Positions 9,384 through 20,463 of a stretch of 64,000 bases of DNA are shown piece after piece. Within the stretch, counting starts at the first letter, position 1, and every line of letters starts with the position of its first letter. Below the pieces are notes generated by a model. That model did no database searches, had not been told where the DNA came from, and saw nothing but the letters and a program-made list of their open reading frames with translations. A program made the position numbers and the translations under genes. The stretch lies in assembly GCF_024436055.1 (NCBI RefSeq), contig NZ_JANFNH010000010.1:1-64000 (forward strand), in the 5' to 3' direction. Origin of the DNA: Streptantibioticus rubrisoli (GTDB lineage: Bacteria > Actinomycetota > Actinomycetes > Streptomycetales > Streptomycetaceae).

Positions 9384-9487
9384 TTATTCGCCCCGCCGCG
9401 ACGGCGAGCAACCACCACGGCGGAGACCGGCGGTCCAAACCATCCGCAACCCGCCGGGACAACATCACGCCACCCGCCGGGAGCACA

Positions 9488-9973
9488 TCACCCAACCCCG
9501 CCGGGAGGGCATCGGTCCTCGGGAGCGTTGATCGCGTTGAGCGCCTCCAGGAGGCGGGCGAGTTCCGTGACATCGCGGCGGGGCCACGCCGAAAGGCGGC
9601 GCCGGTACCGTGCGCGCCGGGCGTCGCGAACCCGGGTGAACCTGCTGTGCCCCTCCTCCGTGAGCCGGACGAGGAACGCCCGGCCGTCCGCCGGATCCTG
9701 CTCCCTGCTGACCAGCCCCAACTGCTCCAGCGCCCGAAGCTGCCGACTCATCGTCGCCTTGCCGACCCCGAAGTACGCGGCGAGGTCGGTGGCCCGCTCC
9801 GGACCCGCCTCCTCAAGCCGTACCAGCAACCCGTACGCCGCGGGTTCCAGCTCCGGGTGGACCGCCCGGGCCATCTCGCCGGACGAGGCGCGGGCGCGCC
9901 GGTAGAAGACGGTGATCTCCCGCTCCAACGCCTCAAGGTCCCGATCCCCTTCGGGATACTCCTCATTCCGCAC
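9488..9973 (-). CDS. MarR family transcriptional regulator
   Basis: A 161-residue winged-helix dimeric regulator. The DNA-binding part spans ~residues 50-110 (PERATDLAAYFGVGKATMSRQLRALEQLGLVSREQDPADGRAFLVRLTEEG), including the D-x-R wing motif. MarR proteins usually repress nearby genes and are released by small phenolic or oxidised ligands; the ligand here is unknown. The GTG start has a good ribosome site (GAGAGGG). It is divergent from a GH25 muramidase gene, and short palindromes lie in the shared promoter region. Confidence 0.92.
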   Translation of the reverse strand: MRNEEYPEGDRDLEALEREITVFYRRARASSGEMARAVHPELEPAAYGLLVRLEEAGPERATDLAAYFGVGKATMSRQLRALEQLGLVSREQDPADGRAFLVRLTEEGHSRFTRVRDARRARYRRRLSAWPRRDVTELARLLEALNAINAPEDRCPPGGVG

Positions 9974-10102
9974 GTCAGCGCCCTCTCACCCTTCCCCGGG
10001 GGCGGAAACTCCGTTTCAGCACCCGCCATCGCCGCAGCTCCTTCAGTATTTCGCAGGATTAGACCAACGGCAGTGGCCGGCTCCCCTTCCACCCCACCGT
10101 TC

Positions 10103-10133
10103 TACGCGCGTACGGTCACCATGTCATGGCCAT
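10103..10133. promoter_or_regulatory. candidate operators in the marR-muramidase intergenic region
   Basis: A perfect 10-bp palindrome TACGCGCGTA (10103-10112) is followed by CCATG-T-CATGG (10119-10129) and the overlapping ATGGCCAT. They sit just upstream of the GH25 gene and could bind the divergent MarR protein. Confidence 0.35.
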
Positions 10134-10147
10134 AACAGGGAGGGAAC

Positions 10148-10996
10148 ATGTCCCCTGCCGACAGCCCCCTGGTCCCCCACCCCCACGGACACCGCGCCGT
10201 CCTGACGGCGCTGACCGCCCTGCTCACCCTCCTGCTCGCGTTACCCGGCACCGCGTTCGCCGCCCCGGGCCGCGACCACATCACCCACCCCGAACTCGAC
10301 TGGATGGGCTCGACCGTGCTCGCCCACGAGGGCGGCACCCCCGCCAACCGACCCGTCTTCCCCCTGGTCATACAGACCCCCGGGATGGACGTCAGCGCCT
10401 ACCAGGGCGACGTCGACTGGACCGCCGCCCGCGCCGACGGCGGCCGGTTCGCCTATGTCAAGGCCACCGAGAGCACCACGTACACCAACCCCTACTTCGC
10501 CCAGCAGTACAACGGCTCGTACCACGTGGGCATGATCCGCGGGGCGTACCACTTCGCGACGCCCGACACCTCGGGCGGCGCCGCCCAGGCCGACTACTTC
10601 GTCAGCCACGGTGGCGGCTGGTCGGCCGACGGGAGGACGCTGCCGCCCGCGCTGGACATCGAGTACAACCCTTACGGCGCCAACTGCTACGGCCTGAGCC
10701 CGTCGGCGATGGCCCGGTGGATCGCCGACTTCGGCAACACCGTGCACCGCCGCACCGGCCGCTACCCGGTGATCTACACCACCGCCCAGTGGTGGAACGA
10801 GTGCACCGGCGGCAGCACCGCGTCCGCCGCGAGCGACCCGTTGTGGACCGCCCGCTACACCTCCACCCCGGGCGCGCTGCCGTCCGGCTGGAGCCACCAG
10901 ACCTTCTGGCAGTACGCCGACTCCGGCGCACTGCCCGGGGACCAGGACTACTTCAACGGCGCGTACAGCCGCCTGCTGGCGCTCGCCGACGGATGA
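10148..10996 (+). CDS. secreted GH25 muramidase (lysozyme)
   Basis: A 282-residue glycoside hydrolase family 25 protein, expected to cleave the beta-1,4 MurNAc-GlcNAc bond of peptidoglycan. Residues 1-38 are a signal peptide (hydrophobic LTALTALLTLLLALPGTAFA, cleavage after AFA). The catalytic barrel begins at GMDVSAYQGDVDW (first active-site Asp) and carries ALDIEYNP (the Asp-x-Glu pair) and the late WTARY motif. The ATG start has a strong ribosome site (GGGAGGG). No cell-wall-binding repeats are present. It is convergent with lon. Confidence 0.93.
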   Translation: MSPADSPLVPHPHGHRAVLTALTALLTLLLALPGTAFAAPGRDHITHPELDWMGSTVLAHEGGTPANRPVFPLVIQTPGMDVSAYQGDVDWTAARADGGRFAYVKATESTTYTNPYFAQQYNGSYHVGMIRGAYHFATPDTSGGAAQADYFVSHGGGWSADGRTLPPALDIEYNPYGANCYGLSPSAMARWIADFGNTVHRRTGRYPVIYTTAQWWNECTGGSTASAASDPLWTARYTSTPGALPSGWSHQTFWQYADSGALPGDQDYFNGAYSRLLALADG

Positions 10997-11006
10997 ACCG
11001 CCTTGC

Positions 11007-11047
11007 GGCGAGGCCGCCCCACCCCGTGCGGGCGAAGCGGCCTCGCC
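11007..11047. terminator. bidirectional terminator between GH25 gene and lon
   Basis: A perfect 11-bp stem, GGCGAGGCCGC at 11007-11017 and GCGGCCTCGCC at 11037-11047, lies in the 60-base gap between the two convergent genes. Confidence 0.7.
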
Positions 11048-11056
11048 GTCCGGGGC

Positions 11057-13516
<2,460 letters not shown>

Positions 13517-13537
13517 GATCTCTCCCTTGGCAGTCAA

Positions 13538-13558
13538 GTTGAGCTGTACCGACTCAAT
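13538..13558 (-). promoter_or_regulatory. HAIR element (HspR operator) upstream of lon
   Basis: Read on the lon strand, ATTGAGT and GCTCAAC are separated by exactly 7 bases. This matches the HAIR consensus CTTGAGT-N7-ACTCAAG at 11 of 14 positions, with the inner TTGAGT intact. HspR is known to repress lon in Streptomyces. Confidence 0.8.
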
Positions 13559-13652
13559 GCTTTTGAGGGCACCATTGTTCCCACGCTTCTCGCGGGTGTG
13601 TTCGCTGTGAGCGATCGGCGACCCACCGACCGATCATGCGAGCCTGGACGGC

Positions 13653-14339
13653 ATGGACAACGCGACCGATGCGGCGACCGTGGTCGACCGCCGGGAGGGG
13701 CCCTACGGCGAGGTCGTACTCCGCAGGCGACTGGTCCAGCGGACCGAGCGGTACGAGATCATCGAGAACGGCTGCTTCCTGATGGACACCTCCGACGGCC
13801 GCTCCGAACGGCTGCTGGTCCAGGCGCCGCTGCGAACGCTGGACGGCACGGGGCTGTCCGTGCTCATCGGCGGCCTGGGCGTCGGCTTCTCGCTCGCCGA
13901 GGCGGCGGCCGAGCCGCGGTGGGGGGCCATCACGGTGGTGGAGCGGGAGCGGGCGGTCATCGACTGGCACCGCGACGGTCCACTCGGCCGCTTCTCGGCG
14001 CACGCGCTGGACGATCCACGGGTCACCGTCGTCGCGGGCGACCTGGTGTCCCACCTGGGTGAGGCGGACGTCACGTACGACGCGCTCTGCCTGGACATCG
14101 ACAACGGCCCCGACTGGACCGTCACCGACTCCAACGACTCGCTGTACTCCCCGGCGGGCCTTGCCGGTTGCCGGGCGCGGCTGAGCCCCGGCGGGGTGCT
14201 CGCGGTGTGGTCCGCGCAACCCTCGCTGCGGTTCGAGGAGGCGTTGCGCGGCGCTGGCTTCGAACAGGTCCAGACCATTACTGTCCCGGTTGCCCGAGGT
14301 GTCCCGGATGTGGTCCACCTCGGGGTACGGCCCGCGTAG
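13653..14339 (+). CDS. spermidine synthase-like SAM-binding protein
   Basis: A 228-residue Rossmann-fold protein of the spermine/spermidine synthase superfamily. The glycine-rich cofactor loop is VLIGGLGVGFSLAEA, followed by the acidic residue in VVERE and the Asp-rich CLDIDNGPDW. It lacks the N-terminal beta domain of full polyamine synthases, so a true aminopropyltransferase role is doubtful. Its genes are often annotated only as spermidine synthase-like or methyltransferase. It is divergent from lon and shares the HAIR-containing region of 136 bases, with 64 bases separating it from the response regulator downstream. Confidence 0.8.
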   Translation: MDNATDAATVVDRREGPYGEVVLRRRLVQRTERYEIIENGCFLMDTSDGRSERLLVQAPLRTLDGTGLSVLIGGLGVGFSLAEAAAEPRWGAITVVERERAVIDWHRDGPLGRFSAHALDDPRVTVVAGDLVSHLGEADVTYDALCLDIDNGPDWTVTDSNDSLYSPAGLAGCRARLSPGGVLAVWSAQPSLRFEEALRGAGFEQVQTITVPVARGVPDVVHLGVRPA

Positions 14340-14403
14340 CCGCAGGCCATCCGCGCCCTTTACGCTGCTTGCCAAGCAGCGCGACCAAGTGGGGGCGGGC
14401 CCG

Positions 14404-15150
14404 ATGGACAACACACAGACGACTACGGCGAACGGCGGGGCCGGAACATCCCTCCCTGGCACCCAGCGCCGGGTACTGGTCGTCGAGGACGACCCGACGA
14501 TCGCCGAAGCGATCGCGGCCCGACTGCGCGCCGAGGGCTTCCAGGTGCACACCGCGGGCGACGGCCCGGCCGCGGTGGACACCGCCCACGCCTGGCAGCC
14601 CGACCTGCTGGTGCTCGATGTGATGCTGCCCGGGTACGACGGCCTGGAGGTCTGCCGCCGGGTCCAGGCGCAACGGCCGGTTCCGGTGCTGATGCTCACC
14701 GCTCGGGACGACGAGACCGACATGCTGGTCGGGCTCGGGGTCGGCGCCGACGACTACATGACCAAGCCGTTCTCCATGCGGGAGCTGGCCGCCCGGGTGC
14801 ACGTCCTGCTCAGACGGGTGGAGCGGGCCACGGCCGCCGCGCGCAGCCCGCGCGGCGGAACGTTGCAGCTGGGCGATCTGGCCATCGACCACGCCCAGCG
14901 CCGGGTACGGGTGCGGGGGGACGACGTCCACCTCACCCCGACCGAGTTCGACCTGCTGGCCTGCCTGGCGCAGACGCCGCGCGCCGTGCTCTCCCGCGAG
15001 CAGCTACTGGCGGAGGTGTGGGACTGGGCGGACGCTTCCGGCACCCGGACCGTGGACAGTCACATCAAGGCGCTGCGGCGCAAGATCGGTGCGGAGCGGA
15101 TCCGTACGGTGCACGGGGTGGGGTACGCGCTGGAGACACCTGCCCCGTGA
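14404..15150 (+). CDS. OmpR/PhoB family response regulator
   Basis: A 248-residue DNA-binding response regulator. The receiver domain starts at RRVLVVEDDPT and has the phospho-accepting Asp in LLVLDVMLPGYDG and the conserved Lys in DDYMTKPF. The C-terminal winged helix has VHLTPTEFDLLACL and RTVDSHIKALRRKIG. The ATG start at MDNTQTT removes an implausible 38-codon extension. It forms a pair with the histidine kinase 82 bases downstream; the target genes are unknown, and the direct repeats between the two genes may be autoregulatory sites. Confidence 0.95.
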   Translation: MDNTQTTTANGGAGTSLPGTQRRVLVVEDDPTIAEAIAARLRAEGFQVHTAGDGPAAVDTAHAWQPDLLVLDVMLPGYDGLEVCRRVQAQRPVPVLMLTARDDETDMLVGLGVGADDYMTKPFSMRELAARVHVLLRRVERATAAARSPRGGTLQLGDLAIDHAQRRVRVRGDDVHLTPTEFDLLACLAQTPRAVLSREQLLAEVWDWADASGTRTVDSHIKALRRKIGAERIRTVHGVGYALETPAP

Positions 15151-15153
15151 GGG

Positions 15154-15222
15154 TTGTGCCCACCCGCCAGCCCGTTCCGTTGTGCCCACCCGTTCCGCCC
15201 CGCGGAACGACTGCCCACAACG
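15154..15222. promoter_or_regulatory. direct repeats and hairpin between response regulator and kinase
   Basis: TTGTGCCCACCCG occurs at 15154-15166 and again at 15180-15192, with a partial third copy (CTGCCCACAACG) at 15211-15222. A hairpin CGTTCCG-N5-CGGAACG occupies 15191-15209. These may be regulator binding sites or an mRNA structure that tunes kinase expression. Confidence 0.45.
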
Positions 15223-15232
15223 AGGGGAAGTC

Positions 15233-16330
15233 ATGACGCGTTCGCGGTGGCAGCGGATATGGGAGGCGTTGCGGCCCGTCGATCCGTTCCGGTCGATCAA
15301 GGCGGCGCTCGGCCTGTTGGTGATCAGCTCGGTCTTCCTGACCACGCTGCTGGTCTTGGTGGCCATCCACTCGGAGACCGAGCTGCGGGTGATCACCATC
15401 TTCTCCATCATCACCTCGATGCTGCTGATGCAGTTCGTCTCGCATGGCCTGACCTCGCCGCTGCGTGAGATGACCGCGGTCGCCCGTGCCATGGCCCAGG
15501 GCGACTACAGCCGCCGGGTGCGCACCGGCCGACGGGACGAACTGGGCGAGCTGGCCGTCACCTTCAACAGCATGGCCGCCGACCTGGAGGCCGCCGACCG
15601 GCACCGCAAGGAGCTGGTGGCCAACGTCTCCCACGAACTGCGCACCCCGATCTCGGGCCTGCGCGCCCTGCTGGAGAACGTGGTGGACGGCGTCTGCGAG
15701 GCCGACCCGGAGACCATGCGGGCCGCGCTCAAGCAGACCGAGCGGCTCGGCCGTCTGGTGGCCGACCTGCTGGACCTGTCCCGGCTGGACAGCGGCGTGG
15801 TGCCGCTGGACGCCCGCACGTTCGAGGTGTGGCCGTACCTTTCCGGGGTGCTGAAGGCGGCGAGCATCAAGCCGGGCGTGGCGCTGGCGTCCCCGTCGCA
15901 CTCCCGCTCGCGCGGTGACGTCCATCTGCACCTCGATGTCTCCCCGCCCGAGCTGACCGCGTACGCCGACGCCGAGCGGCTGCACCAGGTGGTCTCCAAC
16001 CTGATCGACAACGCCGTCCGGCACAGCCCGCCCAGCGGCCGGGTCACCGTGCGCGCCCGGCGCGGGGCCTACCCCGAGAGCCTGGAGCTGGAGGTGCTAG
16101 ACGAGGGTCCCGGCATCCCGGAGTCGCAGCGCTCGAAGGTCTTCGAGCGGTTCAGCCGGGGCAGCGTCCCCGCCCCGCACGGTTCGGGCAGTGACGGCGG
16201 CACCGGACTCGGGCTGGCCATCGCGCGCTGGGCGGTGGAGCTGCACGGTGGCCGGATCCGGGTGGCCGAATCCCCTCGCGGCTGCCGCATCCACCTCACT
16301 CTTCCGGGTAAGGGTCAAGCACTGGATTGA
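15233..16330 (+). CDS. two-component sensor histidine kinase
   Basis: A 365-residue membrane kinase partnering the upstream regulator. Two hydrophobic helices (residues ~25-45 and ~52-70) enclose almost no extracytoplasmic loop, so it probably senses within the membrane or through a partner. A HAMP domain follows (TSPLREMTAVARAMAQGDYSRRV, cut short here), then the H box VSHELRTPISGL and the HATPase motifs (NLIDNAVRHS, DEGPGIP, GTGLGLAI). The ATG start has a good ribosome site (GAGGGGAAG). Confidence 0.95.
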   Translation: MTRSRWQRIWEALRPVDPFRSIKAALGLLVISSVFLTTLLVLVAIHSETELRVITIFSIITSMLLMQFVSHGLTSPLREMTAVARAMAQGDYSRRVRTGRRDELGELAVTFNSMAADLEAADRHRKELVANVSHELRTPISGLRALLENVVDGVCEADPETMRAALKQTERLGRLVADLLDLSRLDSGVVPLDARTFEVWPYLSGVLKAASIKPGVALASPSHSRSRGDVHLHLDVSPPELTAYADAERLHQVVSNLIDNAVRHSPPSGRVTVRARRGAYPESLELEVLDEGPGIPESQRSKVFERFSRGSVPAPHGSGSDGGTGLGLAIARWAVELHGGRIRVAESPRGCRIHLTLPGKGQALD

Positions 16331-16590
16331 CGTACGGCCTCGAACAGGAGCAGCACGGGCGAGCAGGAAACCGCAGGCCGCAGGCTGAATCGACGCCTCC
16401 GCGCGGACACGGGCCGCACGTGGGCGCCCAAAAGAATGCCGATTTCCCGCCAAAGCCAGCCGTCAAACCAGCTTTTCGATGTGACGTACATGACGACTGC
16501 CCCTCGTAACCTGCGCGTACCCGCCCGGTAGGCGTAGCCTTTATTTCCGCTGTCCACCACCTTGTGAAGCGGAAGAGGGCGGTTGCCGCC

Positions 16591-19500
16591 GTGTCGTCAC
16601 AGTCCCCCAACACATCGAGCGTCTCGACCGACTCTGATGGGCAGGGCAAGAACCCTGCATCCGGATTCGGTCCGAACGAGTGGCTCGTCGATGAGATCTA
16701 CCAGCAGTACCTCCAGGACCCGAACTCGGTAGACCGAGCCTGGTGGGACTTCTTCGCGGACTACAAGCCGGGCACGGACACCGGCTCGGCGGTCGCCACT
16801 CCGCCGCCGACCGGCACGGCCGCCCCCGCGGCCCCCGCCCCCGCCCCGGCCGCGCCGTCGACGCCGCCCGCGCCCGCCCAGCAGGCCGCCCCGGCTCCGG
16901 CTGCCCCCGCACAGCAGCCGGCCCCGGTCGCGCCCGCCGCGAAGCCCGCGCCCGCCGCCCCGGCCGCGCCGAAGCCCGCCGCCGCGGCGCCGAAGCCCAA
17001 GGCCAAGGCGGAGACCGAGGCACCGGCCGGACCCGAGTACGTCACGCTGCGCGGCCCGTCCGCCGCCGTCGCCAAGAACATGAACGCCAGCCTTGAGCTG
17101 CCGACGGCGACCAGCGTCCGGGCGGTCCCGGTCAAGCTGCTGTTCGACAACCGCATCGTCATCAACAACCACCTCAAGCGCGCCCGCGGCGGCAAGGTGT
17201 CGTTCACCCACATCATCGGCTACGCGATGGTGCAGGCGATGAAGACGATGCCGTCCATGAACTACTCGTTCATGGAGAAGGACGGCAAGCCGACCCTGGT
17301 CAAGCCCGCGCACGTCAACCTGGGCCTGGCGATCGACCTGGTCAAGCCGAACGGCGAGCGCCAGCTGGTGGTCGCGGCGATCAAGAAGGCCGAGACGCTG
17401 AACTTCTTCGAGTTCTGGCAGGCCTACGAGGACATCGTCCGCCGCGCCCGCGCGAACAAGCTGACGATGGACGACTTCACCGGTGTCACCTGCTCGCTGA
17501 CCAACCCGGGCGGCATCGGCACCGTGCACTCCGTGCCGCGGCTGATGAACGGCCAGTCCATGATCATGGGCGTCGGCTCGATGGACTACCCGGCCGAGTT
17601 CCAGGGCACCTCCCAGGAGACCCTCAACCGCCTGGGCGTCTCCAAGGTCATGACGCTGACCAGCACCTATGACCACCGGGTGATCCAGGGTGCCGCGTCC
17701 GGCGAGTTCCTGCGGGTGATGCACCAGCTGCTGCTGGGCGAGGACGAGTTCTACGACAAGATCTTCGAGTCGCTGCGCATCCCCTACGAGCCGGTCCGCT
17801 GGCGCCAGGACATCGACACCGCGCACGACGACGACGTCACCAAGGCCGCCCGGGTCTTCGAGCTGATCCACTCCTACCGGGTGCGCGGCCATGTCATGGC
17901 CGACACCGACCCGCTGGAGTACAAGCAGCGCAAGCACCCCGACCTGGACATCATCGAGCACGGCCTGACCCTGTGGGACCTGGAGCGCGAGTTCGCGGTC
18001 GGCGGTTTCGCGGGCAAGTCGATGATGAAGCTGCGCGACATCCTCGGTGTGCTGCGCGACTCGTACTGCCGCACCGTCGGCATCGAGTTCATGCACATCC
18101 AGGACCCCAAGCAGCGCAAGTGGATCCAGGACCGGGTCGAGCGTCCGCACACCAAGCCGGAGCGCGAGGAGCAGCTGCGCATCCTGCGCCGCCTCAACGC
18201 CGCCGAGGCGTTCGAGACCTTCCTGCAGACCAAGTACGTCGGCCAGAAGCGCTTCTCGCTGGAGGGCGGCGAGTCCGTCATCCCGCTGCTCGACGCCGTC
18301 CTCGACTCGGCGGCCGAGTCCCGGCTGGACGAGGTCGTCATCGGCATGGCGCACCGCGGCCGCCTCAACGTGCTGGCCAACATCGTCGGCAAGTCCTACG
18401 CGCAGATCTTCCGGGAGTTCGAGGGCAACCTCGACCCGAAGTCGATGCACGGCTCCGGCGACGTGAAGTACCACCTGGGTGCCGAGGGGGTCTTCACCGG
18501 CCTGGACGGCGAGCAGATCAAGGTCTCGCTGGCCGCCAACCCCTCGCACCTGGAGACCGTCGACCCGGTGGTCGAGGGCATCGCCCGGGCCAAGCAGGAC
18601 CTGATCGGCAAGGCGGGCACCGACTTCACCGTGCTGCCGGTCCAGTTGCACGGCGACGCGGCCTTCGCGGGCCAGGGCGTGGTGGCCGAGACGCTCAACA
18701 TGTCGCAGCTGCGCGGCTACCGCACCGGCGGCACCGTGCACATCGTGATCAACAACCAGGTGGGCTTCACCGCTCCCCCGGCGTCCTCGCGCTCGTCGAT
18801 GTACTGCACCGACGTGGCCCGGATGATCGAGGCGCCGATCTTCCACGTCAACGGTGACGACCCGGAGGCCGTCGTCCGCGTCGCGCGGCTGGCCTTCGAG
18901 TTCCGTCAGGCGTTCAACAAGGACGTCGTCATCGACCTGGTCTGCTACCGCCGCCGGGGCCACAACGAGGCCGACAACCCCTCGTTCACCCAGCCGCAGA
19001 TGTACGACCTGATCGACAAGAAGCGCTCGGTGCGCAAGCTCTACACCGAGTCGCTGATCGGCCGGGGCGACATCACCCTGGAAGAGGCCGAGCAGGCGCT
19101 GCAGGACTACCAGGGCCAGCTGGAGAAGGTCTTCACCGAGGTCCGCGAGGCCGCCGCCGCACCGGCCGCCGAGGCCGAGGTCCCGGCCGCGCTGCCGGAG
19201 TTCCCGGTCAAGCTGGACACCGCGATCTCCCAGGAGGTCGTCAAGCGGATCGCCGAGTCGCAGGTCAACCTGCCCGAGCACGTCACCGTCCACCCGCGGC
19301 TGCTGCCGCAGTTGCAGCGCCGGGCGGCCAGTGTCGAGGACGGCACGATCGACTGGGCGATGGGCGAGACCCTGGCGTTCGGTTCGCTGTTGATGGAGGG
19401 CACCCCGGTCCGCCTGGCGGGCCAGGACTCCCGGCGCGGCACCTTCGGCCAGCGGCACGCGGTGCTGGTGGACCGGGAGACCGGCGAGGACTACACCCCG

Positions 19501-20397
19501 CTGCTCTACCTGTCCGAGGACCAGGCGCGGTTCATGGTCTACGACTCGCTGCTGAGCGAGTACGCGGCGATGGGCTTCGAGTACGGCTACTCGCTGGCCC
19601 GGCCCAACGCGCTGGTGCTGTGGGAGGCGCAGTTCGGTGACTTCGCCAACGGCGCGCAGAACGTGGTCGACGAGTACATCTCGGCCTCCGAGCAGAAGTG
19701 GGGCCAGACCTCCGGCGTCACCCTGCTGCTGCCGCACGGCTACGAGGGCCAGGGCCCGGACCACTCCTCGGCCCGTATCGAGCGCTACCTCCAGCTGTGC
19801 GCGCAGAACAACATGACGGTCGCCATGCCGACGCTGCCGTCGAACTACTTCCACCTGCTGCGCTGGCAGGTGCACAACCCGCACCACAAGCCACTGATCG
19901 TCTTCACCCCGAAGTCGATGCTCCGGCTGAAGGCGGCCAGCTCGAAGGTGGAGGAGTTCACCACCGGCGGCTTCCGCCCGGTGATCGGCGACGACGCGGT
20001 GGACCCGGACAAGGTGCGCAAGGTCGTCTTCTGCTCCGGCAAGGTCTACTACGACCTGCTGGCCGAGCGGACCAGCCGCAAGGCGGAGGACGTCGCGCTG
20101 ATCCGCATCGAGCGGCTGTACCCGCTGCCCGGTGAGGAGATCCAGGCCGCGCTGGCGCCGTTCACCAAGGCGCAGAAGTTCGTGTGGGCCCAGGAGGAGC
20201 CGGCGAACCAGGGTGCCTGGCCGTTCATCGCGCTCAACCTGATCGACCACCTGGACCTGGTGCTGGGCGCCGCCCCGGACAACGCGGACCGGCTGCGCCG
20301 GGTCTCGCGCCCGACCTCCTCCGCCCCGGCGGTCGGCTCCGCCAAGCGGCACCAGGCCGAGCAGGCTCAGCTGGTGAACGAGGTCTTCGAGATCTGA
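16591..20397 (+). CDS. sucA: 2-oxoglutarate dehydrogenase E1/E2 fusion (SucA/Kgd/OdhA type)
   Basis: A 1268-residue TCA-cycle enzyme. Order of parts: a short N-terminal segment ([15 protein letters not shown]) like that which binds E2 in other E1 proteins; an Ala/Pro-rich linker; a succinyltransferase (E2) catalytic domain ending in [16 protein letters not shown] with the HxxxD-type site; and a ThDP-dependent E1 part with [10 protein letters not shown] and [12 protein letters not shown]. As in Mycobacterium and Corynebacterium, there is no lipoyl domain, so it must use another protein's lipoyl arm. The GTG at [10 protein letters not shown] was chosen because it follows GAAGAGGG and gives the family's N-terminus. 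Confidence 0.97.
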   Translation: MSSQSPNTSSVSTDSDGQGKNPASGFGPNEWLVDEIYQQYLQDPNSVDRAWWDFFADYKPGTDTGSAVATPPPTGTAAPAAPAPAPAAPSTPPAPAQQAAPAPAAPAQQPAPVAPAAKPAPAAPAAPKPAAAAPKPKAKAETEAPAGPEYVTLRGPSAAVAKNMNASLELPTATSVRAVPVKLLFDNRIVINNHLKRARGGKVSFTHIIGYAMVQAMKTMPSMNYSFMEKDGKPTLVKPAHVNLGLAIDLVKPNGERQLVVAAIKKAETLNFFEFWQAYEDIVRRARANKLTMDDFTGVTCSLTNPGGIGTVHSVPRLMNGQSMIMGVGSMDYPAEFQGTSQETLNRLGVSKVMTLTSTYDHRVIQGAASGEFLRVMHQLLLGEDEFYDKIFESLRIPYEPVRWRQDIDTAHDDDVTKAARVFELIHSYRVRGHVMADTDPLEYKQRKHPDLDIIEHGLTLWDLEREFAVGGFAGKSMMKLRDILGVLRDSYCRTVGIEFMHIQDPKQRKWIQDRVERPHTKPEREEQLRILRRLNAAEAFETFLQTKYVGQKRFSLEGGESVIPLLDAVLDSAAESRLDEVVIGMAHRGRLNVLANIVGKSYAQIFREFEGNLDPKSMHGSGDVKYHLGAEGVFTGLDGEQIKVSLAANPSHLETVDPVVEGIARAKQDLIGKAGTDFTVLPVQLHGDAAFAGQGVVAETLNMSQLRGYRTGGTVHIVINNQVGFTAPPASSRSSMYCTDVARMIEAPIFHVNGDDPEAVVRVARLAFEFRQAFNKDVVIDLVCYRRRGHNEADNPSFTQPQMYDLIDKKRSVRKLYTESLIGRGDITLEEAEQALQDYQGQLEKVFTEVREAAAAPAAEAEVPAALPEFPVKLDTAISQEVVKRIAESQVNLPEHVTVHPRLLPQLQRRAASVEDGTIDWAMGETLAFGSLLMEGTPVRLAGQDSRRGTFGQRHAVLVDRETGEDYTPLLYLSEDQARFMVYDSLLSEYAAMGFEYGYSLARPNALVLWEAQFGDFANGAQNVVDEYISASEQKWGQTSGVTLLLPHGYEGQGPDHSSARIERYLQLCAQNNMTVAMPTLPSNYFHLLRWQVHNPHHKPLIVFTPKSMLRLKAASSKVEEFTTGGFRPVIGDDAVDPDKVRKVVFCSGKVYYDLLAERTSRKAEDVALIRIERLYPLPGEEIQAALAPFTKAQKFVWAQEEPANQGAWPFIALNLIDHLDLVLGAAPDNADRLRRVSRPTSSAPAVGSAKRHQAEQAQLVNEVFEI

Positions 20398-20417
20398 CGC
20401 CTCCCGCTCGGGAGTCG

Positions 20418-20461
20418 AATCCCCGCCCATCCGCCCCTTTCGGGGCGGATGGGCGGGGATT
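20418..20461. terminator. strong bidirectional terminator after sucA
   Basis: A perfect 20-bp stem with a TTTC loop: AATCCCCGCC at 20418 onward pairs with its complement ending GGCGGGGATT at 20461. It separates sucA from the convergent fxs cluster. Confidence 0.9.
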
Positions 20462-20463
20462 TC

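Noticed and set aside
16597..20430. 1277-residue open frame antisense to sucA
   Set aside because: It mirrors the sucA coding frame through GC-rich codon bias; its product is an Arg/Leu/Val/Gly repeat sequence with no domain, and sucA has strong family motifs.
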